Under the pieces are notes generated by a model. That model was not told the DNA's origin and did no database searches. It was given only the letters and a program-made list of their open reading frames with translations. Shown piece by piece: positions 17,821-27,414 of a DNA stretch of 64,000 bases (positions within the stretch are counted from its first letter, which is position 1; every line of letters begins with the position of its first letter). This DNA comes from Allomuricauda sp. NBRC 101325. GTDB lineage: Bacteria; Bacteroidota; Bacteroidia; Flavobacteriales; Flavobacteriaceae. A program made the position numbers and the translations under genes. The stretch is from positions 930,001-994,000 of the forward strand of contig NZ_BSQF01000002.1 of assembly GCF_030268205.1 (NCBI RefSeq), read 5' to 3'.

Positions 17821-17852
17821 TTGAATATGGGATAATGTTGTAAATAAATTTT
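17821..17852 (+). promoter_or_regulatory. Candidate promoter of the ilv leader
   Basis: TTG at 17821-17823 and TAAATTTT at 17845-17852 are 21 bases apart, close to the Bacteroidetes TTG/TAnnTTTG arrangement with one mismatch. Transcription would start about ten bases before the leader-peptide ATG. Confidence 0.35.
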
Positions 17853-17866
17853 CGTACTATTGAATC

Positions 17867-17923
17867 ATGAAACAAAATAACCTAGTCATCAATGTGGTCA
17901 TTATTCTCCCAGAAATGGGGTGA
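17867..17923 (+). CDS. ilv operon leader peptide
   Basis: An 18-codon ORF encoding MKQNNLVINVVIILPEMG. Codons 6-14 include eight branched-chain residues out of nine (Leu, Val, Ile, Asn, Val, Val, Ile, Ile, Leu). It precedes the ilvDBNCA operon and is followed within 20 bases by a terminator hairpin. This is the layout of ribosome-mediated attenuation known from enterobacterial ilv and leu operons. The stop codon TGA is also the first part of the antiterminator arm, so ribosome release and RNA folding would be linked. Confidence 0.72.
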   Translation: MKQNNLVINVVIILPEMG

Positions 17924-17958
17924 TACAGACTTGTTGTAGACAAAAAGGGCCTGTATCA
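17921..17958 (+). promoter_or_regulatory. Antiterminator pairing of the ilv attenuator
   Basis: TGATACAG at 17921-17928 is perfectly complementary to CTGTATCA at 17951-17958. The second segment overlaps the left arm and loop of the terminator hairpin, so the two structures exclude each other. A ribosome stalled on the Val/Ile codons would leave the first arm free, whereas one reaching the stop codon would cover it. Confidence 0.6.
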
Positions 17959-17982
17959 ATTGTGGTACAGGCCCTTTTTTTT
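17944..17982 (+). terminator. Attenuator terminator ahead of ilvD
   Basis: AAAGGGCCTGTA (17944-17955) pairs perfectly with TACAGGCCCTTT (17966-17977) around a ten-base loop and runs into eight T residues. It could also end pxpC transcription, but its position after the leader peptide and its overlap with the antiterminator arm indicate an attenuator. Confidence 0.8.
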
Positions 17983-18114
17983 ATAAAGAAAAATAATTGA
18001 ATATTGGATTTTGAATTCATATAATTAACTGAAAAACAGTAAATTGAATGTTTTAATATTCAGGTGGATTTAAATCGACTTAAACTGTTAAAAATCTAAG
18101 GCTTTTTAAACATC

Positions 18115-18122
18115 TATCTTTG
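18115..18122 (+). promoter_or_regulatory. Second -7 box directly before ilvD
   Basis: TATCTTTG matches TAnnTTTG exactly, 51 bases before the ilvD ATG and downstream of the attenuator. No TTG is at the usual -33 distance. If used, it would give basal expression that bypasses attenuation. The rest of 17983-18114 is A/T-rich without other structure that I can see. Confidence 0.38.
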
Positions 18123-18172
18123 AAATACAATATAAAATTCAGCAGAATACCCTATTTGAAGGAAATTTGATA

Positions 18173-19849
18173 ATGGAATTGAACAAGTATAGTAAGAATG
18201 TGACCCAAAACCCAACGCTGCCAGCTGCACAAGCAATGTTGCACGCGATTGGATTGACAGATGAAGATTTACAAAAACCGTTGATTGGAATTGCAAGTAC
18301 AGGTTATGAGGGCAACCCTTGTAACATGCACTTGAACAATTTGGCGTTGGATGTAAAAAAAGGAGTGGAGTCATCCGGTTTGGTAGGGCTCATTTTTAAT
18401 ACAATTGGAGTAAGCGACGGTATTTCCAACGGAACACCTGGAATGCGTTACTCTTTGCCTTCAAGGGATATTATTGCCGATTCCATTGAAACCGTTATCC
18501 AGGCCATGAGCTATGATGGTTTGGTTACCGTGGTAGGTTGTGATAAAAACATGCCAGGTGCTTTGATGGCGCAATTGCGTCTGAACCGCCCATCCATTTT
18601 GGTGTACGGGGGTACCATCGCTCCAGGCTGCCATAACAATAAGAAATTGGATATTATTTCCGCTTTTGAGGCCTATGGTCAAAAAGTAGCTGGAACCATA
18701 GATGAAATAGAATTTAAGGAAGTCATCCACAAAGCATGTCCAGGAGCAGGAGCTTGTGGCGGAATGTACACGGCCAACACCATGGCATCTGCCATTGAGG
18801 CCATGGGAATGTCCATGCCATTCAACTCCTCCATTCCTGCAGTGAACGAAGCTAAAGCTGGCGATTGTGAAGCTGCGGGTGAAGCTTTGAGACATTTGTT
18901 GGAAGTAGATTTAAAACCTAAAGATATTGTCACCAAGAAAGCATTGGAAAATGCGTTCCGTCTGATTACCGTATTGGGAGGTTCAACAAATGCGGTATTG
19001 CACTTTATGGCCATCGCCCATGCTGCTGAGGTAGATTTCACTTTGGAAGATATTTCACGAATCAGTGATACAACACCTTTATTGGCCGATCTTAAACCAA
19101 GTGGAAAATACTTGATGGAGGACCTGCATAAAGTAGGGGGTGTACCAGCTGTATTGAAATACATGTTGAAAAAAGGCATGCTTCACGGAGATTGTATGAC
19201 CGTAACAGGAAAAACTATTGCAGAAAACTTGTTGGATGCCCCAGATTTGGAAGAAGGTCAGGACATCATCAAAACCTTGGACAACCCGATTAAAGAAACA
19301 GGGCACATCCGAATTTTATACGGAAACTTGGCATCCGAAGGTGCTGTGGCCAAAATCACAGGAAAAGAAGGTCTTGAGTTTACAGGAACTGCCCGTGTTT
19401 TTGATAGTGAAACTGCAGTAAATGAAGGAATTCACAACGGAAAAGTGCAAAAAGGCGATGTAGTGGTCATTCGCTACGAAGGTCCAAAAGGAGCGCCTGG
19501 AATGCCTGAAATGTTGAAGCCGACTTCTGCCATTATGGGTGCAGGATTGGGTAAAGATGTGGCCTTGATTACCGATGGAAGATTCTCTGGAGGTTCCCAC
19601 GGATTTGTGGTGGGCCACGTTTCACCAGAAGCACAAGTAGGTGGTGGAATTGCCTTGGTGAAAGATGGGGATGAAATTACCATTGATGCGGTAAAGAACA
19701 CCATCAATATCAATATTTCCGATGAGGAATTTGAGCAAAGAAGAAAAGAATGGAAGCAACCTGAATTGAAAATCAAATCAGGAAGCCTCTACAAATATGC
19801 AAGAACCGTTTCATCAGCTTCCAAAGGCTGTGTAACAGATACGTTCTAA
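18173..19849 (+). CDS. ilvD: Dihydroxy-acid dehydratase
   Basis: A 558-residue Fe-S enzyme that dehydrates 2,3-dihydroxy-3-methylbutanoate and its methylvalerate homologue to the oxo acids of valine and isoleucine. Cluster-binding segments are VGCDKNMPG and [18 protein letters not shown], and the C-terminal part has [20 protein letters not shown]. The open frame starts at a TTG at 18167, but the ATG at 18173 has GAAGGAAA ten bases upstream. First gene of the ilv operon, 39 bases before ilvB, and controlled by the attenuator at 17867-17982. Confidence 0.95.
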   Translation: MELNKYSKNVTQNPTLPAAQAMLHAIGLTDEDLQKPLIGIASTGYEGNPCNMHLNNLALDVKKGVESSGLVGLIFNTIGVSDGISNGTPGMRYSLPSRDIIADSIETVIQAMSYDGLVTVVGCDKNMPGALMAQLRLNRPSILVYGGTIAPGCHNNKKLDIISAFEAYGQKVAGTIDEIEFKEVIHKACPGAGACGGMYTANTMASAIEAMGMSMPFNSSIPAVNEAKAGDCEAAGEALRHLLEVDLKPKDIVTKKALENAFRLITVLGGSTNAVLHFMAIAHAAEVDFTLEDISRISDTTPLLADLKPSGKYLMEDLHKVGGVPAVLKYMLKKGMLHGDCMTVTGKTIAENLLDAPDLEEGQDIIKTLDNPIKETGHIRILYGNLASEGAVAKITGKEGLEFTGTARVFDSETAVNEGIHNGKVQKGDVVVIRYEGPKGAPGMPEMLKPTSAIMGAGLGKDVALITDGRFSGGSHGFVVGHVSPEAQVGGGIALVKDGDEITIDAVKNTININISDEEFEQRRKEWKQPELKIKSGSLYKYARTVSSASKGCVTDTF

Positions 19850-19888
19850 ATCACTGAATACTGTTGAAATTCTTTAAACATTGGGTTT

Positions 19889-21622
19889 ATGGAAACATTG
19901 AAGACAAAAAAAGAAGAAAAGAAAAAAGAAACTACCATGAGGATATCTGGTGCAGAGGCCATCATTCATTGTTTGTTGGCAGAGGGTGTAGATTTGATTT
20001 ACGGATATCCAGGAGGAGCCATTATGCCGGTGTATGATGAGCTGTACAAGTTCCAAGATAAGTTGACCCATATTTTAACCCGTCACGAGCAAGGTGCCAC
20101 GCACGCTGCCCAAGGGTATGCGCGTGTCACTGGAAAAGTGGGGGTGGCCATGGCAACTTCAGGTCCTGGAGCAACGAATTTAGTAACAGGTATTGCCGAT
20201 GCGCAAATTGATTCCACACCTATGGTGTGCATCACAGGACAGGTAACCAGAAGTTTATTGGGTTCCGATGCATTTCAGGAAACGGATATCGTTGGGATTT
20301 CGACCCCAGTGACCAAATGGAATTATCAAATCACAAGAGTAGAGGAGATTCCTGAAATCATGGCGAAGGCATTTTATATTGCCAAGTCAGGTAGGCCAGG
20401 TCCTGTTCTGATTGATATTACCAAAAATGCCCAGTTCGATGAATTGGATTTCAAATACGAAAAATGTACTGGAGTACGCAGCTATAAACCTGTTCCAGAA
20501 CCTGATGCATCTGCCATTGAAAAAGCGGCAGAATTGATCAACAATGCCAAAAAGCCCTATATCGTATTCGGTCAAGGAGTTATTTTGGGTAAAGCTGAGG
20601 AAGAGTTGAAAGCTTTGGTTGAAAAAGCGGGAATTCCTGCTGCTTGGACCATTCTTGGACTATCTGCCATGGATTCGGACCACCCGTTGAATGTGGGAAT
20701 GGTGGGAATGCACGGAAATTATGGCCCAAACATCCTTACCAACGAATGTGATGTGCTCATTGCCATCGGTATGCGATTTGATGATAGGGTAACTGGTAAT
20801 TTGCAAACGTATGCAAAACAGGCCAAAGTCATTCATTTTGAAATAGATCCTGCAGAGATCAATAAAAATGTAAAAGTCGAGGTTGCGGTTTTGGGTAATT
20901 CCAAAGAAACCTTGGGTATGCTTTTGCCTTTGATCAATGAAAATTCACATCCAGAATGGGTAGCTGAATTTGAAGACAAGTATCAAATTGAGTATGACAC
21001 CTTAATCAAAAATGATATTTACCCGACTAAAGAAGGGTTGACCATGGGTGAGGTAATCGAACAAATCAACGAAGCATCAGGGCACAAAGCAGTGATGGTT
21101 TCCGATGTGGGACAACACCAAATGATTGCCTGTAGATATGCCAAATTCAAACAGACCATGAGTAATGTAACTTCTGGTGGTTTGGGTACCATGGGCTTTG
21201 GACTTCCTGCGGCCATTGGTGCCAAAATGGGAGCTATGGACCGCGAAGTTGTTGCCATTATTGGTGATGGAGGTTATCAAATGACCATTCAAGAACTTGG
21301 GGTGATCTTCCAACATAATGTGCCCGTAAAGATTGTGGTTTTGAACAACGAGCACTTGGGTATGGTGCGTCAGTGGCAAGAACTGTTCTTCGAGAGCCGT
21401 TACGCCTCTACGGTAATGACCAATCCAGATTTTGTGAAAATCGCAGAGGGTTATCACATCAAATCCAGAAGAGTCGTGGAGCGTTCCGAACTTAAAGAGG
21501 CCGTGGAGGAAATGATGGCATCCAAAGACCCTTATTTCTTGGAAGTAAAAGTGGAAAAAGAGGATAACGTATTTCCAATGATTCCAACTGGGGCTTCCGT
21601 AGCTGATATCAGATTGAAATAA
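19889..21622 (+). CDS. ilvB: Acetolactate synthase, large (catalytic) subunit
   Basis: A 577-residue thiamine-diphosphate enzyme that condenses two pyruvates to acetolactate, or pyruvate with 2-oxobutyrate to acetohydroxybutyrate. It has ISGAEAIIHCLLAEGV at the N-terminus, YGYPGGAIMPVYDEL, the catalytic glutamate region RHEQGATHAAQGYARVTGK, FAD-binding residues in the middle, and GDGGYQMTIQEL followed by NNEHLGMVRQWQE for the cofactor. A lysine-rich first 16 residues (METLKTKKEEKKKETT) precedes the usual start; an internal ATG at 19937 is an alternative. The stop is immediately followed by the ATG of a methyltransferase gene. Confidence 0.95.
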   Translation: METLKTKKEEKKKETTMRISGAEAIIHCLLAEGVDLIYGYPGGAIMPVYDELYKFQDKLTHILTRHEQGATHAAQGYARVTGKVGVAMATSGPGATNLVTGIADAQIDSTPMVCITGQVTRSLLGSDAFQETDIVGISTPVTKWNYQITRVEEIPEIMAKAFYIAKSGRPGPVLIDITKNAQFDELDFKYEKCTGVRSYKPVPEPDASAIEKAAELINNAKKPYIVFGQGVILGKAEEELKALVEKAGIPAAWTILGLSAMDSDHPLNVGMVGMHGNYGPNILTNECDVLIAIGMRFDDRVTGNLQTYAKQAKVIHFEIDPAEINKNVKVEVAVLGNSKETLGMLLPLINENSHPEWVAEFEDKYQIEYDTLIKNDIYPTKEGLTMGEVIEQINEASGHKAVMVSDVGQHQMIACRYAKFKQTMSNVTSGGLGTMGFGLPAAIGAKMGAMDREVVAIIGDGGYQMTIQELGVIFQHNVPVKIVVLNNEHLGMVRQWQELFFESRYASTVMTNPDFVKIAEGYHIKSRRVVERSELKEAVEEMMASKDPYFLEVKVEKEDNVFPMIPTGASVADIRLK

Positions 21623-22204
21623 ATGGATCAGTCTATCATCTTAAACCAACCAAAGCAATACGATGCGTTGCTTGCCAAATCAGAGGAAATGGGTTTTACC
21701 ATGCCCTCCGATATTTATGTCGGTACGTTCCTAAAAACTATGGCGGCATCTAAACCAGCCGGAAATTTTTTGGAATTGGGGACAGGCATAGGGCTATCGC
21801 TTTCTTGGTTGTTGGATGGAATGGATGAAGATTCCAAAATGATAAGTGTTGACAACGATGCTGAATTGATTCAAGTGGCGAAAATGTTTTTTGGTGAGGA
21901 AGAAAATAGATTGCAACTTGTTTGTTCAGATGGTGCTGATTGGTTGGAAGCATACAAAGGCCCTCTATTCGACTTGATTTTTGCTGATGCATGGCCCGGA
22001 AAATACAGTCATTTGGATTTGACCATTGGCTTGTTGAGCAAAGGAGGCTATTATATTATTGACGATATGCAAAAGCAGCCGAATTGGCCAGATGGGCATG
22101 AAGAAAAAGCTCTTGAATTAGTTGGGGTCTTGGAAGAAAGAAAAGATATTATAATAACAAAAATGAACTGGTCCACAGGACTCATAGTTGCAGTAAAAAA
22201 ATAA
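21623..22204 (+). CDS. Class I SAM-dependent methyltransferase within the ilv operon
   Basis: A 193-residue protein with a Rossmann methyltransferase core. Motif I is FLELGTGIGLSLSWLL, motif II region VDNDAELIQVA, then CSDGADWLEAY, and the post-core block FDLIFADAWPGKYSHL. It resembles the O-methyltransferase (COMT/YrrM-like) family. Its ATG follows the ilvB stop with no gap and it ends nine bases before ilvN, so it is embedded between the two subunits of acetolactate synthase and must be co-transcribed. The substrate is unknown; no ilv step requires methylation. It may be a passenger or a regulator of the pathway. Confidence 0.75.
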   Translation: MDQSIILNQPKQYDALLAKSEEMGFTMPSDIYVGTFLKTMAASKPAGNFLELGTGIGLSLSWLLDGMDEDSKMISVDNDAELIQVAKMFFGEEENRLQLVCSDGADWLEAYKGPLFDLIFADAWPGKYSHLDLTIGLLSKGGYYIIDDMQKQPNWPDGHEEKALELVGVLEERKDIIITKMNWSTGLIVAVKK

Positions 22205-22213
22205 AATCAATCT

Positions 22214-22741
22214 ATGGAAAAACAATGGTATACCATATCGGTGTATTCCGAAAACCATGTAGGATTGCTCAATAGAATATCAGGGATATTCTTAAAGAGA
22301 CACATTAATATAGAAAGCTTAAATGTTTCTAAATCAGAGATTGATGGTGTTTCAAAATTTACAATTGTTGTAAATACCACCGAAGATTGGACCCGAAAAA
22401 TCGTGGGACAGATTGAAAAGCAGATCGAGGTCATCAAAGCGTTTTATCATACCGATGATGAAACCATTTATCAGGAATCTGCTTTGTTCAAAATCGCTTC
22501 GCATTTGCTTTTTGATGAAAGACAGATCCAAAACATCATCAAAGAGCACAATTCTCAGATTGTCACGGTGAGCCGTGAGTTTTTTGTATTGGCAAAAACA
22601 GGTCGCCGACATGAGATTGACGAAATGCACAACGCATTGGAGCCTTATGGCATCATGCAGTTTGTTCGTTCTGGCCGTATCGCCGTGACCAAGGCGGCCA
22701 TGCCCATCTCGGAACTATTGGAAGAATTTCAAGAAAATTAA
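22214..22741 (+). CDS. ilvN: Acetolactate synthase, small (regulatory) subunit
   Basis: A 175-residue regulatory subunit. The N-terminal ACT domain is YTISVYSENHVGLLNRISGIFLKRHINIESLNVSKSE (recognised region, residues 5-41). The C-terminal ALS-SS domain includes IVTVSREFFVLAKTGRRHEIDEM and RSGRIAV. It confers valine feedback control on the IlvB catalytic subunit. The methyltransferase gene separates it from ilvB by nine bases. 24 bases to ilvC. All reads in one operon. Confidence 0.92.
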   Translation: MEKQWYTISVYSENHVGLLNRISGIFLKRHINIESLNVSKSEIDGVSKFTIVVNTTEDWTRKIVGQIEKQIEVIKAFYHTDDETIYQESALFKIASHLLFDERQIQNIIKEHNSQIVTVSREFFVLAKTGRRHEIDEMHNALEPYGIMQFVRSGRIAVTKAAMPISELLEEFQEN

Positions 22742-22765
22742 ATCGCATAAAATCAAATATCAAAA

Positions 22766-24241
22766 ATGACAAATTACTTCAACACACTATCACTTCGCGA
22801 GCAATTGACCCAATTGGGAAAATGTAGATTTATGGATTCTAGCGAATTCGCTGATGGTGTATCCGCACTAAAAGGAAAGAAAATTGTAATTGTAGGTTGT
22901 GGTGCACAAGGTTTAAACCAAGGTTTGAACATGCGCGATTCTGGGTTGGATGTTTCCTACACCCTTCGTGAAGCTGCGATTAAGGAGCAAAGACAATCGT
23001 ATAAGAACGCCGCTGAGAACAATTTTGTGGTGGGCACCTACGAAGAATTGATTCCAACTGCCGATTTGGTGATCAACCTTACACCGGACAAGCAACACAC
23101 CAATGTGGTAAGCACCATTATGCCCTTGATGAAAAAAGGAGCAACCTTATCTTACTCGCACGGTTTCAATATTGTGGAAGAAGGAATGCAGATCCGTGAA
23201 GACCTTACCGTAATCATGGTGGCGCCTAAAAGCCCAGGTTCCGAGGTGCGTGAGGAGTACAAAAGAGGTTTCGGTGTACCTACCTTGATTGCCGTTCACC
23301 CAGAAAACGATCCTGAGGGCAAAGGTTTGGCGCAAGCTAAAGCGTATGCAGCAGGTACAGGTGGTGACAAAGCTGGGGTTTTGGAATCTTCATTTGTAGC
23401 TGAAGTAAAATCAGATTTGATGGGAGAGCAGACCATTCTTTGTGGTTTGTTGCAAACGGGATCTATCCTTTCTTTCAACAAAATGGTTGAAAAAGGAATC
23501 GATGCGGGTTACGCTTCCAAATTGATTCAATACGGATGGGAGACCATTACCGAAGGTTTGAAGCAAGGGGGTATTACCAATATGATGGACCGTTTGTCCA
23601 ACCCTGCAAAAATAAAGGCTTTTGATTTGGCCGAAGAATTAAAAGTGATCATGCGTCCGTTGTTCCAAAAACATATGGATGACATTATGAGCGGACATTT
23701 TTCCAAAACCATGATGGAAGATTGGGACAATGGTGATAAAAACCTATTGGACTGGAGAGCTGCGACAGGAGAAACCGCTTTTGAAAAAACGCCAGCTGGT
23801 GATGTGGAGATTTCTGAGCAAGAATACTACGACAATGGTGTTTTGATGGTAGCCATGGTAAAATCCGGTGTGGAATTGGCCTACGAAACCATGACCGAAT
23901 CAGGCATTATCGGGGAGTCTGCTTACTATGAATCATTGCATGAAACCCCATTGATCGCCAACACTATTGCAAGAAAGAAATTGTTCGAAATGAACCGTGT
24001 AATCTCTGATACTGCAGAATACGGTTGTTATTTGTTCGATCATGCATGTAAGCCATTGTTGACAGATTTCATGAAGACTGTGGAAACTGACATTATTGGT
24101 AAAAAATTCGGTGAAGGAAAAGACAATGGAGTGGACAACGTAAAATTGATTGCTGTGAACAAAGCCATTCGTAAACACGATGTGGAAATTGTTGGAGCAA
24201 GATTGCGTGAGTCCATGACAGCTATGAAGCCGATCGCCTAA
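22766..24241 (+). CDS. ilvC: Ketol-acid reductoisomerase, class II
   Basis: A 491-residue enzyme that isomerises and reduces acetolactate and acetohydroxybutyrate with NADPH. The nucleotide-binding segment is [22 protein letters not shown], with [16 protein letters not shown] near the cofactor-specificity loop. Conserved magnesium-binding acids lie in [17 protein letters not shown] and in [14 protein letters not shown]. The length, with a duplicated C-terminal knotted domain, marks class II, as in enterobacteria and Bacteroidetes. Located between ilvN and ilvA, eight bases before the latter. Confidence 0.95.
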   Translation: MTNYFNTLSLREQLTQLGKCRFMDSSEFADGVSALKGKKIVIVGCGAQGLNQGLNMRDSGLDVSYTLREAAIKEQRQSYKNAAENNFVVGTYEELIPTADLVINLTPDKQHTNVVSTIMPLMKKGATLSYSHGFNIVEEGMQIREDLTVIMVAPKSPGSEVREEYKRGFGVPTLIAVHPENDPEGKGLAQAKAYAAGTGGDKAGVLESSFVAEVKSDLMGEQTILCGLLQTGSILSFNKMVEKGIDAGYASKLIQYGWETITEGLKQGGITNMMDRLSNPAKIKAFDLAEELKVIMRPLFQKHMDDIMSGHFSKTMMEDWDNGDKNLLDWRAATGETAFEKTPAGDVEISEQEYYDNGVLMVAMVKSGVELAYETMTESGIIGESAYYESLHETPLIANTIARKKLFEMNRVISDTAEYGCYLFDHACKPLLTDFMKTVETDIIGKKFGEGKDNGVDNVKLIAVNKAIRKHDVEIVGARLRESMTAMKPIA

Positions 24242-24249
24242 ACCGTCAG

Positions 24250-25518
24250 ATGAAAAATGACACTGTGGAGACTTATTTTCCACAAATAGCGGATATTCGA
24301 AAAGCAGCGGAGACCATTGCCCAAGTGGCATCGGAAACCCCATTGCAACCGAGTATCCGCTATTCTAAAACATATGGGGCCAATATCCTCCTCAAGCGCG
24401 AAGACCTGCATCGAGTCCGTAGCTATAAAATCAGGGGAGCCTACAATAAAATCAGTTCACTTACCAAAGAACAGCTTGCCAAAGGCGTGGTTTGTGCCAG
24501 TGCGGGTAACCATGCCCAAGGAGTTGCTTTTGCCTGCAGTCATTTGGAGGTAAAGGGCACCATTTACATGCCCGTTGTTACGCCAAAACAAAAAATCGAT
24601 CAAACCAAAATGTTTGGTGGGGATTGGGTAGAGGTGGTTCTCGAAGGAGATACGTTTGATGATTCCAATAAAGCCGCGCAAATTTTCTGTGAACAGCAAG
24701 GGAAGACCTTTGTGCACCCATTCGATGATGAAAAGATCATTGAGGGACAAGCAACGGTCGGTTTGGAGATTTTGGAACAGTTTACCGAACCTATCGACTA
24801 TGTTTTTGTAGCTGTTGGTGGTGGTGGATTGGCATCAGGCCTTTGCGGTACTTTTAAGGCCTTGTCCCCGAACACCAAAATTATCGGGATTGAACCCTTG
24901 GGAGCACCATCGATGCTTAAATCCATGGAAGAGGGTGAGTTGGTGGAATTACCTCAAATCGATAAATTTATAGATGGTGCGGCAGTTCAAAAAGTGGGCA
25001 AGCTTACCTATGAAATTTGTAAAAATCATTTGAGTAAAATGATTACAGTTCCCGAAGGAAAGGTGTGCCAGACCATTTTGGAGCTGTACAATCGGGATGC
25101 CATTGTGGTGGAACCCGCGGGAGCTTTGACCATTTCGGCCTTGGACGCGTTCGCAGAGGAAATCAAGGGCAAAACTGTGGTTTGTGTGATCAGTGGAAGC
25201 AACAATGATATTACCCGAACCGCGGAAATTAAGGAGCGTGCATTGTTGTATGCCAATTTGAAACACTACTTCATTGTCAAGTTTCCACAACGGCCAGGAG
25301 CGCTTAAAGAATTTGTGGCTGATATCCTTGGACCTGATGACGACATAACCCATTTTGAGTATTCCAAAAAGTCGAGCAGGGAAAATGCACCGGCGGTGGT
25401 GGGCATAGAATTAAAATCTCCGGATGATTTACAACCGTTGATCGATCGCATGAAAGCCAATAACTTTTTCGGCGACTATTTAAACGATAAGCCACACCTT
25501 TTTCAGTATTTGGTGTGA
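24250..25518 (+). CDS. ilvA: Threonine ammonia-lyase
   Basis: A 422-residue pyridoxal-phosphate enzyme. It deaminates threonine to 2-oxobutyrate, the first step of the threonine route to isoleucine. The lysine that binds the cofactor is in RSYKIRGAYNKI; the phosphate-binding SAGNHAQGVAFACSHL and the glycine-rich VAVGGGGLASGLCG loop follow. A single ACT-like C-terminal domain includes VKFPQRPGALKEFV, the likely site of isoleucine feedback. It is the last gene of the ilv operon. The leu operon's citramalate-synthase-like gene may give a second route to the same product. Confidence 0.94.
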   Translation: MKNDTVETYFPQIADIRKAAETIAQVASETPLQPSIRYSKTYGANILLKREDLHRVRSYKIRGAYNKISSLTKEQLAKGVVCASAGNHAQGVAFACSHLEVKGTIYMPVVTPKQKIDQTKMFGGDWVEVVLEGDTFDDSNKAAQIFCEQQGKTFVHPFDDEKIIEGQATVGLEILEQFTEPIDYVFVAVGGGGLASGLCGTFKALSPNTKIIGIEPLGAPSMLKSMEEGELVELPQIDKFIDGAAVQKVGKLTYEICKNHLSKMITVPEGKVCQTILELYNRDAIVVEPAGALTISALDAFAEEIKGKTVVCVISGSNNDITRTAEIKERALLYANLKHYFIVKFPQRPGALKEFVADILGPDDDITHFEYSKKSSRENAPAVVGIELKSPDDLQPLIDRMKANNFFGDYLNDKPHLFQYLV

Positions 25519-25608
25519 TGAACCTAACAATTTGGGTTTACAATTTTACAAGCTGGCATTTGAGCGTAAATAGCCTCTGATTCGAGAAGCTTCCTTTGGT
25601 TTTTATGT

Positions 25609-25616
25609 TAATTTTG
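25609..25616 (+). promoter_or_regulatory. -7 box of the gapN gene
   Basis: TAATTTTG matches TAnnTTTG exactly, 39 bases before the gapN start. There is no TTG at 19-21 bases upstream. Confidence 0.42.
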
Positions 25617-25647
25617 TAGGGAGCACTGCTCATTTTGAATAACACTA

Positions 25648-27258
25648 ATGCATAAAAAACAGTTTATGGCAACAACTACAACACTGGTTCCTGAAGCATT
25701 TCAGATTACGGAAGAAATACATCAAAAAACATATTTGGTCAATGGAGAATTGAAAACATGGAATGGGGCGACCAGTCCTGTTGTTTCCACGATTTCTTCT
25801 ACCGAAGCTTATGCGCCTACCATCTTGGGAAGCATCCCGGATATGGGTGAGCCAGAAGCAATGGAAGCATTGGATGCAGCCATGGCCGCTTATGATAAAG
25901 GACAAGGGCTTTGGCCAACCATGAAGGTAAAAGACCGTATCGAGTGCATGGAAACCTTTGTAAAGCGTATGGAGCAAAAACGTGAGGAGGTCGTAAAGTT
26001 GTTGATGTGGGAAATCGGGAAGTCCAAACCAGATTCGTACAAAGAGTTTGATCGTACCGTTGAGTATATTTATGATACCATCGAAGATTACAAGCAGTTG
26101 GATCGCGATTCAGCTAAATTTTCCAAACACGATGGGGTATATGCCCATATCCGTAGAGGGCCTCTTGGCGTGGTATTGTGCCTTGGTCCGTATAATTACC
26201 CATTGAACGAAACCTTTGCTTTGTTGATTCCTGCCATAATTATGGGGAACACTACCATCTTTAAGCCGGCAAAGCATGGCGTATTATTGATCACGCCGCT
26301 ATTGGAAGCTTTTAAGAGCAGTTTTCCCAAAGGAGTGGTAAATATCCTATTCGGACGCGGAAGGGCCGTGGCGGCGCCTATAATGCAAACAGGCAAAGTG
26401 GATGTATTGGCATTGATTGGGAATAGTAAATCGGCAAATGCATTACAAGAACAACACTCAAAAAGCAACCGTTTACGTTTGGTATTGGGATTGGAAGCCA
26501 AAAACCCAGCGATTGTATTGCCCGATGCCGATTTGGACTTGACCATCAATGAATGTATCACTGGAACTTTGTCTTTTAACGGGCAACGTTGTACCGCACT
26601 CAAAGTGGTGTATGTGCACGATGAAGTGAAGGATGAGTTTTTGAAACGCTTTGCTGAAAAAGTGGATAAATTGAAATTCGGAAATCCTTGGGAGGATGGG
26701 GTGCAATTAACACCGCTGCCAGAAGCTGATAAACCAGCATATATCCAAGAATTGTTGGATGATGCCTTGGCAAAAGGCGCCAAGATCATAAATAAAAAAG
26801 GAGGGAAGCATTTTGACAACTACATCTGGCCTGCGGTATTGTATCCTGTCACAAAGGATATGAGAGTATACGAAGAGGAGCAATTTGGGCCTATAATTCC
26901 TGTGCTTTCTTTCCAGGATATTGAAGAGCCTTTGGACGATATGGCAGAATCCAATTACGGACAGCAAGTTAGTTTGTTTGGAAAAGATGTGTACACGCTA
27001 TCTCCACTTATCGATACTTTGGCCAACTTGGTATGTCGCGTGAATTTGAACAGCTCTTGTCAACGTGGTCCGGATGTGTATCCGTTTACAGGTCGCAAGG
27101 ACTCTGCACAATCTACGTTGAGTGTGCACGATGCTTTACGATCGTTCTCGATTCGGACTTTTGTGGCCTTTAAGGACAACGATTTGAACAATCAGACCAT
27201 TGAACAATTGTTGGAAGCCAAGGTGAGCAACTTTTTGAGTACGGATTATATTTTATAA
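25648..27258 (+). CDS. gapN: NADP-dependent glyceraldehyde-3-phosphate dehydrogenase (GapN)
   Basis: A 536-residue aldehyde dehydrogenase superfamily protein. GapN oxidises glyceraldehyde-3-phosphate directly to 3-phosphoglycerate with NADP, skipping ATP formation and supplying NADPH. Catalytic Cys315 lies in [12 protein letters not shown] and Glu283 in [18 protein letters not shown]. The cofactor loop [20 protein letters not shown] and the C-terminal [22 protein letters not shown] are as in plant and streptococcal GapN. The start at 25648 gives MHKKQF before the second ATG at 25666; either is possible. It has its own promoter box and is followed by a bidirectional terminator. Confidence 0.9.
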   Translation: MHKKQFMATTTTLVPEAFQITEEIHQKTYLVNGELKTWNGATSPVVSTISSTEAYAPTILGSIPDMGEPEAMEALDAAMAAYDKGQGLWPTMKVKDRIECMETFVKRMEQKREEVVKLLMWEIGKSKPDSYKEFDRTVEYIYDTIEDYKQLDRDSAKFSKHDGVYAHIRRGPLGVVLCLGPYNYPLNETFALLIPAIIMGNTTIFKPAKHGVLLITPLLEAFKSSFPKGVVNILFGRGRAVAAPIMQTGKVDVLALIGNSKSANALQEQHSKSNRLRLVLGLEAKNPAIVLPDADLDLTINECITGTLSFNGQRCTALKVVYVHDEVKDEFLKRFAEKVDKLKFGNPWEDGVQLTPLPEADKPAYIQELLDDALAKGAKIINKKGGKHFDNYIWPAVLYPVTKDMRVYEEEQFGPIIPVLSFQDIEEPLDDMAESNYGQQVSLFGKDVYTLSPLIDTLANLVCRVNLNSSCQRGPDVYPFTGRKDSAQSTLSVHDALRSFSIRTFVAFKDNDLNNQTIEQLLEAKVSNFLSTDYIL

Positions 27259-27302
27259 AAGCTATGCTTTTGCAATGTGCAATGAATAGTGGACAATAAA
27301 CA

Positions 27303-27348
27303 ATGTCATTTCGCAAGAGTCCCGATTTTCGGGACGACGAGAAATCTT
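27303..27348. repeat. REP-like inverted repeat
   Basis: A perfect 7-bp hairpin GTCCCGA-TTT-TCGGGAC (27319-27335) is framed by ATTTC on the left and GAAAT on the right. Short palindromic units of this kind, with the flank gacgagaaatct, are common between genes in flavobacteria by recollection. It is intergenic, between gapN and its terminator. Confidence 0.4.
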
Positions 27349-27361
27349 ATACATTAATAAT

Positions 27362-27394
27362 AAAAAAGCCCCGATGTAATTTTGGGGCTTTTTT
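27362..27394. terminator. Bidirectional terminator between gapN and a secreted-protein gene
   Basis: AAAAAAGCCCC (27362-27372) pairs with GGGGCTTTTTT (27384-27394). A-run on one side and T-run on the other allow it to end transcription in both directions, fitting the convergent genes. Confidence 0.85.
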
Positions 27395-27414
27395 GTTTGA
27401 TCAAAATTCAATGA

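Noticed and set aside
17944..17982. A simple terminator of pxpC
   Set aside because: The hairpin follows a branched-chain-rich leader ORF and overlaps a competing pairing arm, so it is better explained as the ilv attenuator, although it may also end pxpC transcripts.
27303..27348. A CRISPR repeat or small RNA gene
   Set aside because: Only one short hairpin unit; no array and no promoter.
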